This document shows positions 23,042-29,275 of a stretch of 29,275 bases of DNA, piece after piece (position 1 is the stretch's first letter; every line of letters starts with the position of its first letter). This DNA is from CAZWUZ01 sp964637655 [NCBI: uncultured bacterium] (GTDB taxonomy: Bacteria > DAOPZR01), in the NCBI GenBank assembly GCA_964637655.1, contig CAZWUZ010000014.1, forward strand, positions 1 to 29,275. The letters are read 5' to 3'. Position numbers and translations under genes: made by a program. The notes under the pieces are model-generated. The model worked only from the letters and a program-made list of their open reading frames with translations, did no database searches and had not been told where the DNA came from.

Positions 23042-23920
23042 ATGACGCTGGCCGGGCGGCGCTGCCTCGTTACGGGGGGGGGCGGTTTTCTGGGCCGCGC
23101 GCTGGTCGCGCGGCTGCGCGCGCTCGGGGCGCTGGTGCAGACGCTCGATGCCCCGTCGGCCGCCGCTGATTTCGCGCTTGACCTGGCGCAGCCCGAGGCG
23201 GTGCGGCTGGCCGTGCCGGCCGCGTGCCCGGAATATGTGTTCCATCTCGCCGCGGTGACCCGCGTACGACCCGGGGACGAGGCGCGGGCCTGGGCGGCTA
23301 ATGTCACCGGCACGGCCAACCTGCTGGCGGCGCTGGGGGACAATCCCGCCCCGGTGGTGCTGGTGAGCAGCGCGGAAGTGTACGGCGACGCGCCGCTGCC
23401 ATACGACGAGACCGCAGTGCCGCAACCGCGCAGCGCGTACGGCATCAGCAAACTGGCCGCGGAGCAGCTGCTGGTGCTGGCGGCTGACCGCGGCCGGGCT
23501 GCGGCCGTCGTCCGCCCGACGGTCATCTACGGGCCCGGGCAGGCACCGCACATGCTCATCCCCGAGATGGCCGGCCGGGTGCGGCGCCACGAGGAACTGC
23601 TGACCACGCCCGGAGAACAGCAGCGCGACCTGCTCTACGTCGCGGATGCCGCGGCGGGCGTGATGGCGGCCGCGGCGGCCGCGTCGCCCGCCTGCCCGGT
23701 CTGCAACCTCGGCAGCGGGACGACGGTGACCGTGGCGGAAATCGTCGCGGAACTGCGGCGGCTGGCGGGTCACACGGCGCCCTGGCGGCGCGACCTGCCG
23801 TACCGCGCGCACGAGGTGATGCGCTACGCGGTGACCGTGGCGCGGGCGGAGCGGCTGCTTGGCTGGCGGGCAACGACTGACTGGCATGACGGCCTGCAGC
23901 AGACGCTGGCGGCGGCGTGA
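23042..23920 (+). CDS. NAD-dependent nucleotide-sugar epimerase/dehydratase (extended SDR)
   Basis: 292 aa. Extended SDR: LVTGGGGFLGRALVARL, VFHLAAVTRVRPGDEA, VLVSSAEVYGD, and the catalytic tyrosine in YGISKLAAEQ, then VVRPTVIYGPGQAPH. It acts on a nucleotide sugar, probably the CDP-keto-deoxyhexose from the preceding gene, by reduction, epimerisation or dehydration. Which of these cannot be told from the motifs. CDP-paratose/abequose-synthase-like or epimerase roles fit the context. It starts 2 bp after rfbG and overlaps the next methyltransferase by one base. Confidence 0.82.
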   Translation: MTLAGRRCLVTGGGGFLGRALVARLRALGALVQTLDAPSAAADFALDLAQPEAVRLAVPAACPEYVFHLAAVTRVRPGDEARAWAANVTGTANLLAALGDNPAPVVLVSSAEVYGDAPLPYDETAVPQPRSAYGISKLAAEQLLVLAADRGRAAAVVRPTVIYGPGQAPHMLIPEMAGRVRRHEELLTTPGEQQRDLLYVADAAAGVMAAAAAASPACPVCNLGSGTTVTVAEIVAELRRLAGHTAPWRRDLPYRAHEVMRYAVTVARAERLLGWRATTDWHDGLQQTLAAA

Positions 23921-24654
23921 TGGAAACAAACTACTACGCGGAGTACTACTACTACGAGGAACGCCACTGGTACTTCATCGCGCGCCGGCGCATCCTGCTC
24001 GACCTGCTGGCGCGGGCGGTGCCGCCCGACGGCAGCAGGCGCGTGCTCGACATCGGCTGCGGCACCGGCATCATCCTCCCCGACCTGCAGCGCTGGGGCG
24101 CCGTGACGGGGCTGGACAGTTCGCCGGTGGCCCTCGACTTCTGCCGGCAGCGGGGGGCGGCGTGCGTGCGCGACGGGAGCGCGACGGCGACGGGAGTGCC
24201 CGACGCGTCGCAGGACATCGTCACTTCGCTCGACGTCATCGAGCACGTTGCCGATGACGCGGCGGCCGTGGCGGAATGCGCGCGCGTGCTGGTGCCGGGC
24301 GGAACGCTGCTGCTGACCGTGCCGGCGCTCCCCGCGCTCTGGAGCCACCACGACGTCATCAACCAGCACCGCCGGCGCTACCGCGCGGCGCAGCTGGCGG
24401 CGGTGGTGCGCGGGGCGGGACTGACGCTGATACAACTGAGCCACTTCAACACCGTGCTGCTCCCCGCGGTCGTCGCGGTGCGCGCGCTGCAGAAACTGCG
24501 CGCCCGCACGCTCGAGGCGAAGCACGACATGCATCTGCCGCCGGCGCCGGTCAATGCGCTGCTGACACACCTCTTCGCCGCGGAACGCTTCTGGCTGCGC
24601 GGCGCCACTCTGCCGCTGGGGGTATCACTCGTATGTCTCGCGAAGAAACCGTAA
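23920..24654 (+). CDS. Class I SAM-dependent methyltransferase (first of two)
   Basis: 244 aa; ATG 23920 overlaps the previous stop (TGATG). The Tyr-rich start NYYAEYYYYEERHWYF and the core RVLDIGCGTGIILPDLQRWG (motif I), GLDSSPVALDFCRQRG and DIVTSLDVIEHVADD are typical of Methyltransf_11/23 enzymes in polysaccharide clusters. PGGTLLLTVPALPALWSHHD follows as the post-II motif. It likely methylates a sugar or lipid-linked saccharide; no C-methyltransferase zinc site of the TylC3 kind is visible. Confidence 0.85.
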   Translation: METNYYAEYYYYEERHWYFIARRRILLDLLARAVPPDGSRRVLDIGCGTGIILPDLQRWGAVTGLDSSPVALDFCRQRGAACVRDGSATATGVPDASQDIVTSLDVIEHVADDAAAVAECARVLVPGGTLLLTVPALPALWSHHDVINQHRRRYRAAQLAAVVRGAGLTLIQLSHFNTVLLPAVVAVRALQKLRARTLEAKHDMHLPPAPVNALLTHLFAAERFWLRGATLPLGVSLVCLAKKP

Positions 24655-25295
24655 CTGTCGCACGCGCGCGCCTGCGCGCACTCTATGCCGGGCTCGGCTA
24701 CGGCTCGTTCTATGCCGCCGTGCGCGAGGCGCTCTGCCCGTTCTTCTTTATCGAACAGCACCTGCCGCGGACGGGGACGATTGTCGATATCGGCTGCGGC
24801 TACGGCCTGATGGCCAATGTCATCCGCCTGATGGGCGGTACGGAGCGCACGGTCTTCGGGGTCGACCTCTCCGCCTATCGCATCGCCAAGGCGCAGGCCA
24901 CCGTGCAGGCGGGGGATGAGCACCTGCGCTTTATCTGCGCCGACATCCGCACCGCCGCGCTCCCTCCCGCGGACGGCGTCACCATGATCGATTTCCTGCA
25001 CCATATCCCGTTTGCCCTGCAGGAGGAGGTGCTGGCCCAGCTGCCGCGCATCCTCTCGCCGCAGGGGGTGGTGGTGATCAAGGAGTTTGCCGACCGCCCG
25101 CGCTGGAAATACTGGGCCACCTTGCTCTTCGAGGCGGTGTTCTACCCGAAGGACAAACTGACCTACCGCCCCATCCCCGAGTGGCAGCGTCTGCTCGAAA
25201 GCCTGGGGTTCGCGGTCGAACTGCACGAGGAACACCGCGGCAGTTTTGTGCCGTCGGTGATGCTCGTTGCCCGCCGGAGTGCCGGTTGCCGCTGA
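24633..25295 (+). CDS. Class I SAM-dependent methyltransferase (second of two)
   Basis: 220 aa. The start is ATG 24633, inside the end of the preceding gene (22-bp overlap), with only a weak G-rich stretch upstream, so coupling is likely. Core: TIVDIGCGYGLMANVIRLMG (motif I), VFGVDLSAYRIAKAQ, FICADIRTA, VTMIDFLHHIP. A C-terminal extension (RPRWKYWATLLFEAVFYPKD, KLTYRPIPEWQRLLESLGF) gives a partly hydrophobic lid. Substrate unknown; it is the last gene of the long operon and meets the hydrolase gene end to end, 5 bp apart. Confidence 0.85.
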   Translation: MSREETVTVARARLRALYAGLGYGSFYAAVREALCPFFFIEQHLPRTGTIVDIGCGYGLMANVIRLMGGTERTVFGVDLSAYRIAKAQATVQAGDEHLRFICADIRTAALPPADGVTMIDFLHHIPFALQEEVLAQLPRILSPQGVVVIKEFADRPRWKYWATLLFEAVFYPKDKLTYRPIPEWQRLLESLGFAVELHEEHRGSFVPSVMLVARRSAGCR

Positions 25296-25300
25296 GGCGG

Positions 25301-26416
25301 TCATGTCGGCTCCGCCCGGGCCTGTGCCAGCAGCGGCTGCAACCAGGCACGAATCGTTTCACCCGCTGCCGTCGGGTGGGAAAACCAGAGAAAATGATCG
25401 GCGTCCGGCCAGACAACGAGTTGTACCTGTGCCCCGGCATGGCGCAGGGCGGCGGCATGCCCGCGGATGCGGGTGATGGCTACCCGGTTGTCACGCTCCC
25501 CGTGCAGGATGAGTACTGGCATGCCCTGCCAGGCGGCGGCACCTTCCCACCCGTCGGCAATACCGGTCTCGATGACCGGCGAAATGAGTACCACCGCGCG
25601 CGCCCGACCGGGACAGGCATAGACAAAACGGGTCGCGCCGATGCCGCCGTTGGACAGGCCGGCGACGACCAGCGGGGTGTCATCGGGCGCGGCGGCGGCG
25701 AGCGTGGTGATGCCGCCCGGATGATGCCAGTTGCCGCAACCGAAAGTTGGGGCGATGACGGTGCAGGGCAACCGGTCAGCGATGCCTTTCCACACCTTCA
25801 GGTATGCGGCAAGATTGCCGCCGCTGCCGTGTGCGAAGAGGATGGTGGACTGCGCTGCGGGCGGCGCGTAGCGGTAGCGGTGACCGGTGCCGTTGCTGCC
25901 GAGCAGGTCGGCGACGGCGGCATGCAGTGCCGGGGCGCTGCGGTTGAATGCAGGGTCGGCATCCATCGCAACGTAGATAGCGTCGCTCCACCCGCGCAAC
26001 CGGGCGCCGGTGGCAGCGTCGATGCCGGGATCAACCAGCGGCAGTAGCCGGGTGGCGAGCATAACGACATCGCGTTCCGGCAGATGGTAGAGTGGTGACC
26101 AGCAGGGGGGGCGTACAGCGTAGCCGCCAAGGAGGCGCGGGTCAGGCGCCTGCAACCAGGCAACGATGACCAGTAGCGGCACAGTCGCCAGGATGAACAA
26201 CCCCAGCAGGCGTCCCGTGCGGGGCAGGCGCTGCCGCCACGGCAGCAGCATGAGTCGGCAGCCGCACAGCACCAGACACAAGAACATGGCCACACCGAAC
26301 GGGCTGCTGCTGGTGACGAGCCCCATACCGGAGAACATAATGATGCCGGTGCCGGAGCCGATGGCGAAAACGGTGCGCCAGGCGGATAGCCAGCGCCGGG
26401 GCGGAGTCGCTGTCAC
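25301..26416 (-). CDS. Membrane-anchored alpha/beta hydrolase
   Basis: 371 aa from GTG 26416, chosen for the GGAG site 5 bp upstream and because the longer in-frame reading to 26677 crosses the lemA promoter. Three hydrophobic helices come first (about residues 14-34, 40-58 and 70-90: TVFAIGSGTGIIMFSGMG, FGVAMFLCLVLCGCRLMLL, LLGLFILATVPLLVIVAWL). The hydrolase domain follows: oxyanion motif FAHGSGGNLAAY, nucleophile Ser255 in GLSNGG, Asp309 in LHGERDN, His341 in DADHFLW. This set fits a serine hydrolase (esterase, lipase or peptidase-like) facing the periplasm or cytoplasm depending on topology. Substrate unknown. It is transcribed against the neighbouring operon and away from lemA. Confidence 0.75.
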   Translation of the reverse strand: MTATPPRRWLSAWRTVFAIGSGTGIIMFSGMGLVTSSSPFGVAMFLCLVLCGCRLMLLPWRQRLPRTGRLLGLFILATVPLLVIVAWLQAPDPRLLGGYAVRPPCWSPLYHLPERDVVMLATRLLPLVDPGIDAATGARLRGWSDAIYVAMDADPAFNRSAPALHAAVADLLGSNGTGHRYRYAPPAAQSTILFAHGSGGNLAAYLKVWKGIADRLPCTVIAPTFGCGNWHHPGGITTLAAAAPDDTPLVVAGLSNGGIGATRFVYACPGRARAVVLISPVIETGIADGWEGAAAWQGMPVLILHGERDNRVAITRIRGHAAALRHAGAQVQLVVWPDADHFLWFSHPTAAGETIRAWLQPLLAQARAEPT

Positions 26417-26564
26417 CGGAGCTCCATGGGCCGGAGGACGCCCGACTCGTGCGCTACGGCGGATACTGGCAATGCAAAACGCTGATCCAAGAGGATGGTG
26501 TGCACATGGCAATCGTAGCATACGTGCCGGCTGGAATCCACGGTGATACTTTTCCGGACGCATC

Positions 26565-26593
26565 TTGCACGACTGTCGATGGCGAGATATACT
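26565..26593 (+). promoter_or_regulatory. Sigma70-type promoter of lemA and the M48 peptidase
   Basis: TTGCAC (26565-26570), exactly 17 bp, TATACT (26588-26593). Predicted start is near 26600, with GGAGG at 26611-26615 and GTG at 26622. Confidence 0.7.
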
Positions 26594-26621
26594 TGTCGCA
26601 GGCAGCGGTCGGAGGTGACGT

Positions 26622-27227
26622 GTGACGGGGCTTCTCATCGGGAGTGTGGTATTGTTGGCAGTCGCGGTGGCGGGCACGCTGTTGGGCGTGGCGCTGGTCT
26701 ATAACCGGCTGGTTACGACGCGCAACCGTTATGCCAACGCCTACGCGCAGATCGACGTGCAGCTCAAGCGCCGCCACGACCTGATTCCCAACCTGGTGGA
26801 GACCGTGCGGCAGTATATGCAGCATGAGCGCGGACTGCTCGAAGCGGTGACCGCGGCGCGCGCGCAGGCGACCGCGGCGGCGCAGGCGGCGGTGGCGCAA
26901 CCGGGCGACGGCGCCGCGCTGCACACCCTGGCCGCGGCGGAGGCGGCGCTGACCGGCACGCTCGGGCGCCTGGCGCTGACGGTGGAAAACTATCCCGACC
27001 TGAAGGCGAACAGCACGGTGCTGCGCCTGATGGAGGAACTTGCCTCGACGGAAAACCGCGTCGGCTTCGCCCGGCAGGCGTACAACGACGCGGTGATGGT
27101 GCATAATACCGCCTGCGAGTCCTTCCCCGCGGTGGTGCTTGCCCGCCCGCTCGGCTTCCGCCCGGCCGCGTTCTTTGAACTGCCGGACGCGGCAGAGCGT
27201 GCCGTGCCGCAGGTGGGCACACTCTGA
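26622..27227 (+). CDS. lemA: LemA family protein
   Basis: 201 aa, GTG start with GGAGG 6 bp upstream. One N-terminal transmembrane helix (residues about 4-26, LLIGSVVLLAVAVAGTLLGV) is followed by the LemA signature YNRLVTTRNRYANAYAQIDV, QLKRRHDLIPNLVETVRQYM, then a four-helix-like body with ENYPDLKANSTVLRLMEELA, STENRVGFARQAYNDAV and NTACESFPAVVLARPLGF. LemA proteins are membrane-anchored helical bundles of unclear role that often accompany M48 metallopeptidases. The next gene starts one base after this stop codon and is exactly such a peptidase, so the two form an operon and probably a complex. Confidence 0.95.
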   Translation: MTGLLIGSVVLLAVAVAGTLLGVALVYNRLVTTRNRYANAYAQIDVQLKRRHDLIPNLVETVRQYMQHERGLLEAVTAARAQATAAAQAAVAQPGDGAALHTLAAAEAALTGTLGRLALTVENYPDLKANSTVLRLMEELASTENRVGFARQAYNDAVMVHNTACESFPAVVLARPLGFRPAAFFELPDAAERAVPQVGTL

Positions 27228-27228
27228 C

Positions 27229-29115
27229 GTGGATTTCTTCGAGCATCAGGAACGCGCGAAGCGGCGCACGGGACTGCTGGTCTTCCTTTTTCTGTGCGCG
27301 GTGGCGGCTATCATCGTCGCGGTCTATGGGGCGGTGGCCATCGCTTTCGGCGGTGCGGCCTTCGACCCGCTGGTGTTTCTCGCGGTGGCTGGACTCACTG
27401 TGCTGGTGGTCGCCGCGGGGAGTACCTACCGCATCGTCTCGCTGTCGGGTGGCGGCGGTGCCGCGGTGGCGCAGCTGCTCGGCGGGCGTCAGGTGGTGCA
27501 CGGCGGCGCCGACGAACGCGAGCAGCAGTTGTGCAATGTTGTCGAGGAAATGGCCATCGCCGCGGGCATTCCGGTCCCCGGGATCTATATTCTCGAGGAC
27601 GAGGAGGGGATCAACGCCTTCGCCGCGGGGACGTCGCTCGACAATGCCGTGGTGGCAGTCACGCGCGGCTGCCTGCAGGCGCTGACCCGTGACGAACTGC
27701 AGGGGGTCATCGCCCACGAGTTCAGCCACATCCTCAACAGCGATATGCAGCTCAATATCCGGCTGATGGGGGTACTCTTCGGCATTCTCGTCATCGGCAT
27801 CATCGGCGAAGTTATCCTGCGCGGCAGCGGGCGCTCGCGCGTGCGGACGAGCTCGCGCAGCGGCAAGGGGGACGGGGCCGGCGCGGTGCTGCTCTTCGGC
27901 CTGCTGCTCTTCCTCATCGGTTATATCGGGGTCTTTTTCGGCAACCTGATCAAGGCCGCGGTGTCGCGTCAGCGCGAGTTTCTGGCCGACGCGGCCGCGG
28001 TGCAGTTCACGCGCAACCCCGGGGGTATCGCCGGCGCGCTGGAGAAAATCGGGCGCGGCTCGGCGGTGCTCGACGCGGCGCATGCCTCGGAGGCAAGCCA
28101 TTTCTTCTTCGGACAGGGGATCGGGGCGCGGTTTTTCGGGTTGTTTGACACCCACCCGCCGCTGGCGGAACGCATCCGCCGCATCCGCGGCCGCGCCCCG
28201 GAAACGGCCGTGGGGGCGCCGGTGGCGGCGGTACAGCGCGTGGCGCCCGCCGCGGCGGCGGGCTTTGCCGGCGGCGGGACAGCGTCGGCGGCAAAGCCGC
28301 GCACGACGGTGACGGAAAGCGTTGGCCAGCCCTCGGTGGACCACCTGCACTATGCGCAGCAGCTGCTCGCGTCGCTGCCGCCGACTCTGCGGCAGGCGGC
28401 GGGAGAACCGTTCGGGGCGACTGCGGTCGTCTGCACCCTGCTGCTCGATGGCGACGCCCGGGAGCGTGACAAGCAGTTCACCTGGCTGGCGCAGCAGGAA
28501 CCGCCGGCGCTGGCCAGCGCGGTGCACAACCTGCTGCCGCGGGTGCGGCAGGCGGGCGCGGCGGCGCGACTGCCGCTGGCGGAACTGGCGGTCGGTGCGC
28601 TGCGCTGCCTGTCAGCGGCGCAGTACGAATCATTCATGCGCCTGGTGCAGCACCTCGCGGAATGGGACCGGTCGCTCTCGCTCTTTGAGTATGCGCTGGT
28701 GCGGGTTATTCGCCAGCGCCTGCTGGCAACCTTCGTCCCGCGGCGTGCTGCCCCGGCCAATCGTTCACTGGCAGGGGCGACGCGTGAAGCGGGGATTCTG
28801 CTCTCGGCGCTGGCGCGCGCGGGAAGCGACGTGCCGCAGCAGGTGAGTGACGCCTTCCTGCGCGGGCGGCAGGCGCTGGGCATGGCGGGGACGCGCTGCA
28901 CGCTGTGCGCCCCGGACGCCTGCGGCCTGGGTGAAGTTGATGCGGCGCTCGACGCGCTGGCAACGGTCAATCCGGAAGGCAGGCGTACCCTGCTCGCCGC
29001 GCTGGCGGCGGTGGCGCTGGCAGACGGTGAACTGCAGGCGGACGAACTGGAACTGCTGCGTGCCATCGCGGCGGCGCTCGATATTCCTGTTCCGCCGCTG
29101 GCGGCCGCGGCCTGA
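27229..29115 (+). CDS. M48-family membrane zinc metallopeptidase (HtpX-like) with TerB-like C-terminus
   Basis: 628 aa. GTG 27229 starts MDFFEHQERAKRRTGLLVFL, the typical start of LemA-linked M48 peptidases; longer readings overlap lemA. Two N-terminal helices (about 15-62) precede the peptidase. Zinc site: HEFSH at 163-167 with Glu250 in REFLADAAAV as third ligand. Two further membrane segments lie at about 180-200 and 222-245. After the DTHPPLAERIRRI motif comes a linker, then an alpha-helical region of about 250 residues. It ends in a TerB-like helical segment (about 565-628: LAAVALADGELQADELELL). The peptidase likely handles damaged membrane or outer-membrane proteins; the long helical tail is unlike E. 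coli HtpX. Confidence 0.92.
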   Translation: MDFFEHQERAKRRTGLLVFLFLCAVAAIIVAVYGAVAIAFGGAAFDPLVFLAVAGLTVLVVAAGSTYRIVSLSGGGGAAVAQLLGGRQVVHGGADEREQQLCNVVEEMAIAAGIPVPGIYILEDEEGINAFAAGTSLDNAVVAVTRGCLQALTRDELQGVIAHEFSHILNSDMQLNIRLMGVLFGILVIGIIGEVILRGSGRSRVRTSSRSGKGDGAGAVLLFGLLLFLIGYIGVFFGNLIKAAVSRQREFLADAAAVQFTRNPGGIAGALEKIGRGSAVLDAAHASEASHFFFGQGIGARFFGLFDTHPPLAERIRRIRGRAPETAVGAPVAAVQRVAPAAAAGFAGGGTASAAKPRTTVTESVGQPSVDHLHYAQQLLASLPPTLRQAAGEPFGATAVVCTLLLDGDARERDKQFTWLAQQEPPALASAVHNLLPRVRQAGAAARLPLAELAVGALRCLSAAQYESFMRLVQHLAEWDRSLSLFEYALVRVIRQRLLATFVPRRAAPANRSLAGATREAGILLSALARAGSDVPQQVSDAFLRGRQALGMAGTRCTLCAPDACGLGEVDAALDALATVNPEGRRTLLAALAAVALADGELQADELELLRAIAAALDIPVPPLAAAA

Positions 29116-29152
29116 ACCGGCCGCAGGCCGCAGCCGCTCCCCTGAATCAGGG
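29107..29152 (+). other. Inverted repeats at the end of the M48 gene
   Basis: GCGGCC (29107-29112) pairs with GGCCGC (29119-29124) across the stop codon, and CCCTGA (29140-29145) with TCAGGG (29147-29152). There is no T-run directly after, so I do not call a terminator. Confidence 0.35.
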
Positions 29153-29178
29153 TATCGGTTCAGCTGGTTCCTTGTTGT

Positions 29179-29275
29179 CCTCTCCCGACGGGAGAGGCAG
29201 CCGCGGAGCGGCTGGTGAGGGCGGACACGGCAGACGGAACCCCGCGACGCTGCGCGTCGCCCTCTCCCCGGGGAG
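29179..29275. repeat. Tandem palindromic intergenic repeats, running off the window
   Basis: Stem CCTCTCCC (29179-29186), loop GAC, GGGAGAGG (29190-29197), then CAGCCGC (29198-29204), loop GGA, GCGGCTG (29208-29214), then GTGAGGG. A second element follows: GCGACGC/GCGTCGC (29244-29250 with 29254-29260), then CTCCCC/GGGGAG (29264-29275) at the window edge. The CTCTCCC-GGGAGAG-GTGAGGG layout is a widespread intergenic hairpin repeat type in GC-rich bacteria. It follows the M48 gene and may also serve as a 3' stabiliser or terminator. Confidence 0.75.

Noticed and set aside
26417-26677. Longer N-terminus of the alpha/beta hydrolase
   Set aside because: It would run through the lemA promoter and is Arg/Pro/His-rich; GTG 26416 has an SD and is followed by the first membrane helix.
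27139-27228. M48 peptidase start inside lemA
   Set aside because: The preceding 30 codons are a lemA shadow; MDFFEHQE at GTG 27229 is the typical family start.
29179-29275. CRISPR-like array at the right end
   Set aside because: The elements are self-complementary hairpins of different sequence without regular spacers, and no cas gene is present.

Overview
The window is GC-rich, densely packed bacterial DNA. It encodes an outer-membrane PorV-like barrel, many secreted proteins, the MEP isoprenoid pathway (ispE), PlsY/GpsA phospholipid synthesis and Flp/Tad-type pilins. This fits a Gram-negative (diderm) bacterium. PorV-like barrels beside proteins with FlgD-like/sorting-type C-termini are common in uncultivated diderm candidate phyla and Bacteroidota relatives, but I cannot name a phylum from the sequence. 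Several clear sigma70-type promoters (TTGACN/N17/TANNNT) are visible.

Layout. 1-178: end of a secreted F5/8 type C (discoidin-like) protein. 179-4926: a surface and secretion block with a DUF11-like secreted protein, a secreted protein with a FlgD-like C-terminal domain, and a PorV-family barrel fused to a Pro-rich linker and a TPR tail, closed by a strong intrinsic terminator. Two structured or gene-free stretches (179-379 and 1397-1882) separate these genes. 4927-5150: a degenerate 78-bp-period direct repeat. 5202-6416: a small stand-alone PAS protein facing a 52-aa basic protein plus thiol peroxidase. 6577-10878: one 1433-aa secreted multidomain protein (NlpC/P60-like, two FN3-like, two glutamine-amidotransferase-fold-like domains and a dockerin-like end) from an apparently leaderless promoter. 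11018-11999: Flp pilin, type IV prepilin peptidase, second Flp pilin.

12058-25295 is one long co-directional run of 17 protein genes. They overlap or lie within a few bases of each other, and a tRNA-Gln(TTG) gene is embedded between ispE and glmU. The run starts at a promoter overlapping the second pilin's stop codon. It holds a TPR protein, ispE, tRNA-Gln, glmU, prs, an HU-like protein, plsY, a 46-codon duplicated mini-ORF, gpsA, a second HU/IHF-like protein, a MerR-type regulator, a zinc-ribbon/LytR_C membrane protein, a family 2 glycosyltransferase, a CDP-glucose module (rfbF, rfbG, a second SDR) and two methyltransferases. Together these supply precursors for the envelope: isoprenoid carrier, UDP-GlcNAc, PRPP, phospholipid and a CDP-activated deoxysugar branch.

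25301-29115 holds a convergent membrane-anchored alpha/beta hydrolase and a divergent lemA plus M48-peptidase pair with its own promoter. The window ends in tandem palindromic intergenic repeats (29179-29275).

No CRISPR array, transposase, integrase or phage gene was seen. The most unusual signals are the leaderless promoter geometry found twice, the in-frame duplicated mini-ORF welded between plsY and gpsA, the tRNA inside the long operon, and the PorV-TPR fusion next to a protein with a sorting-like C-terminus.
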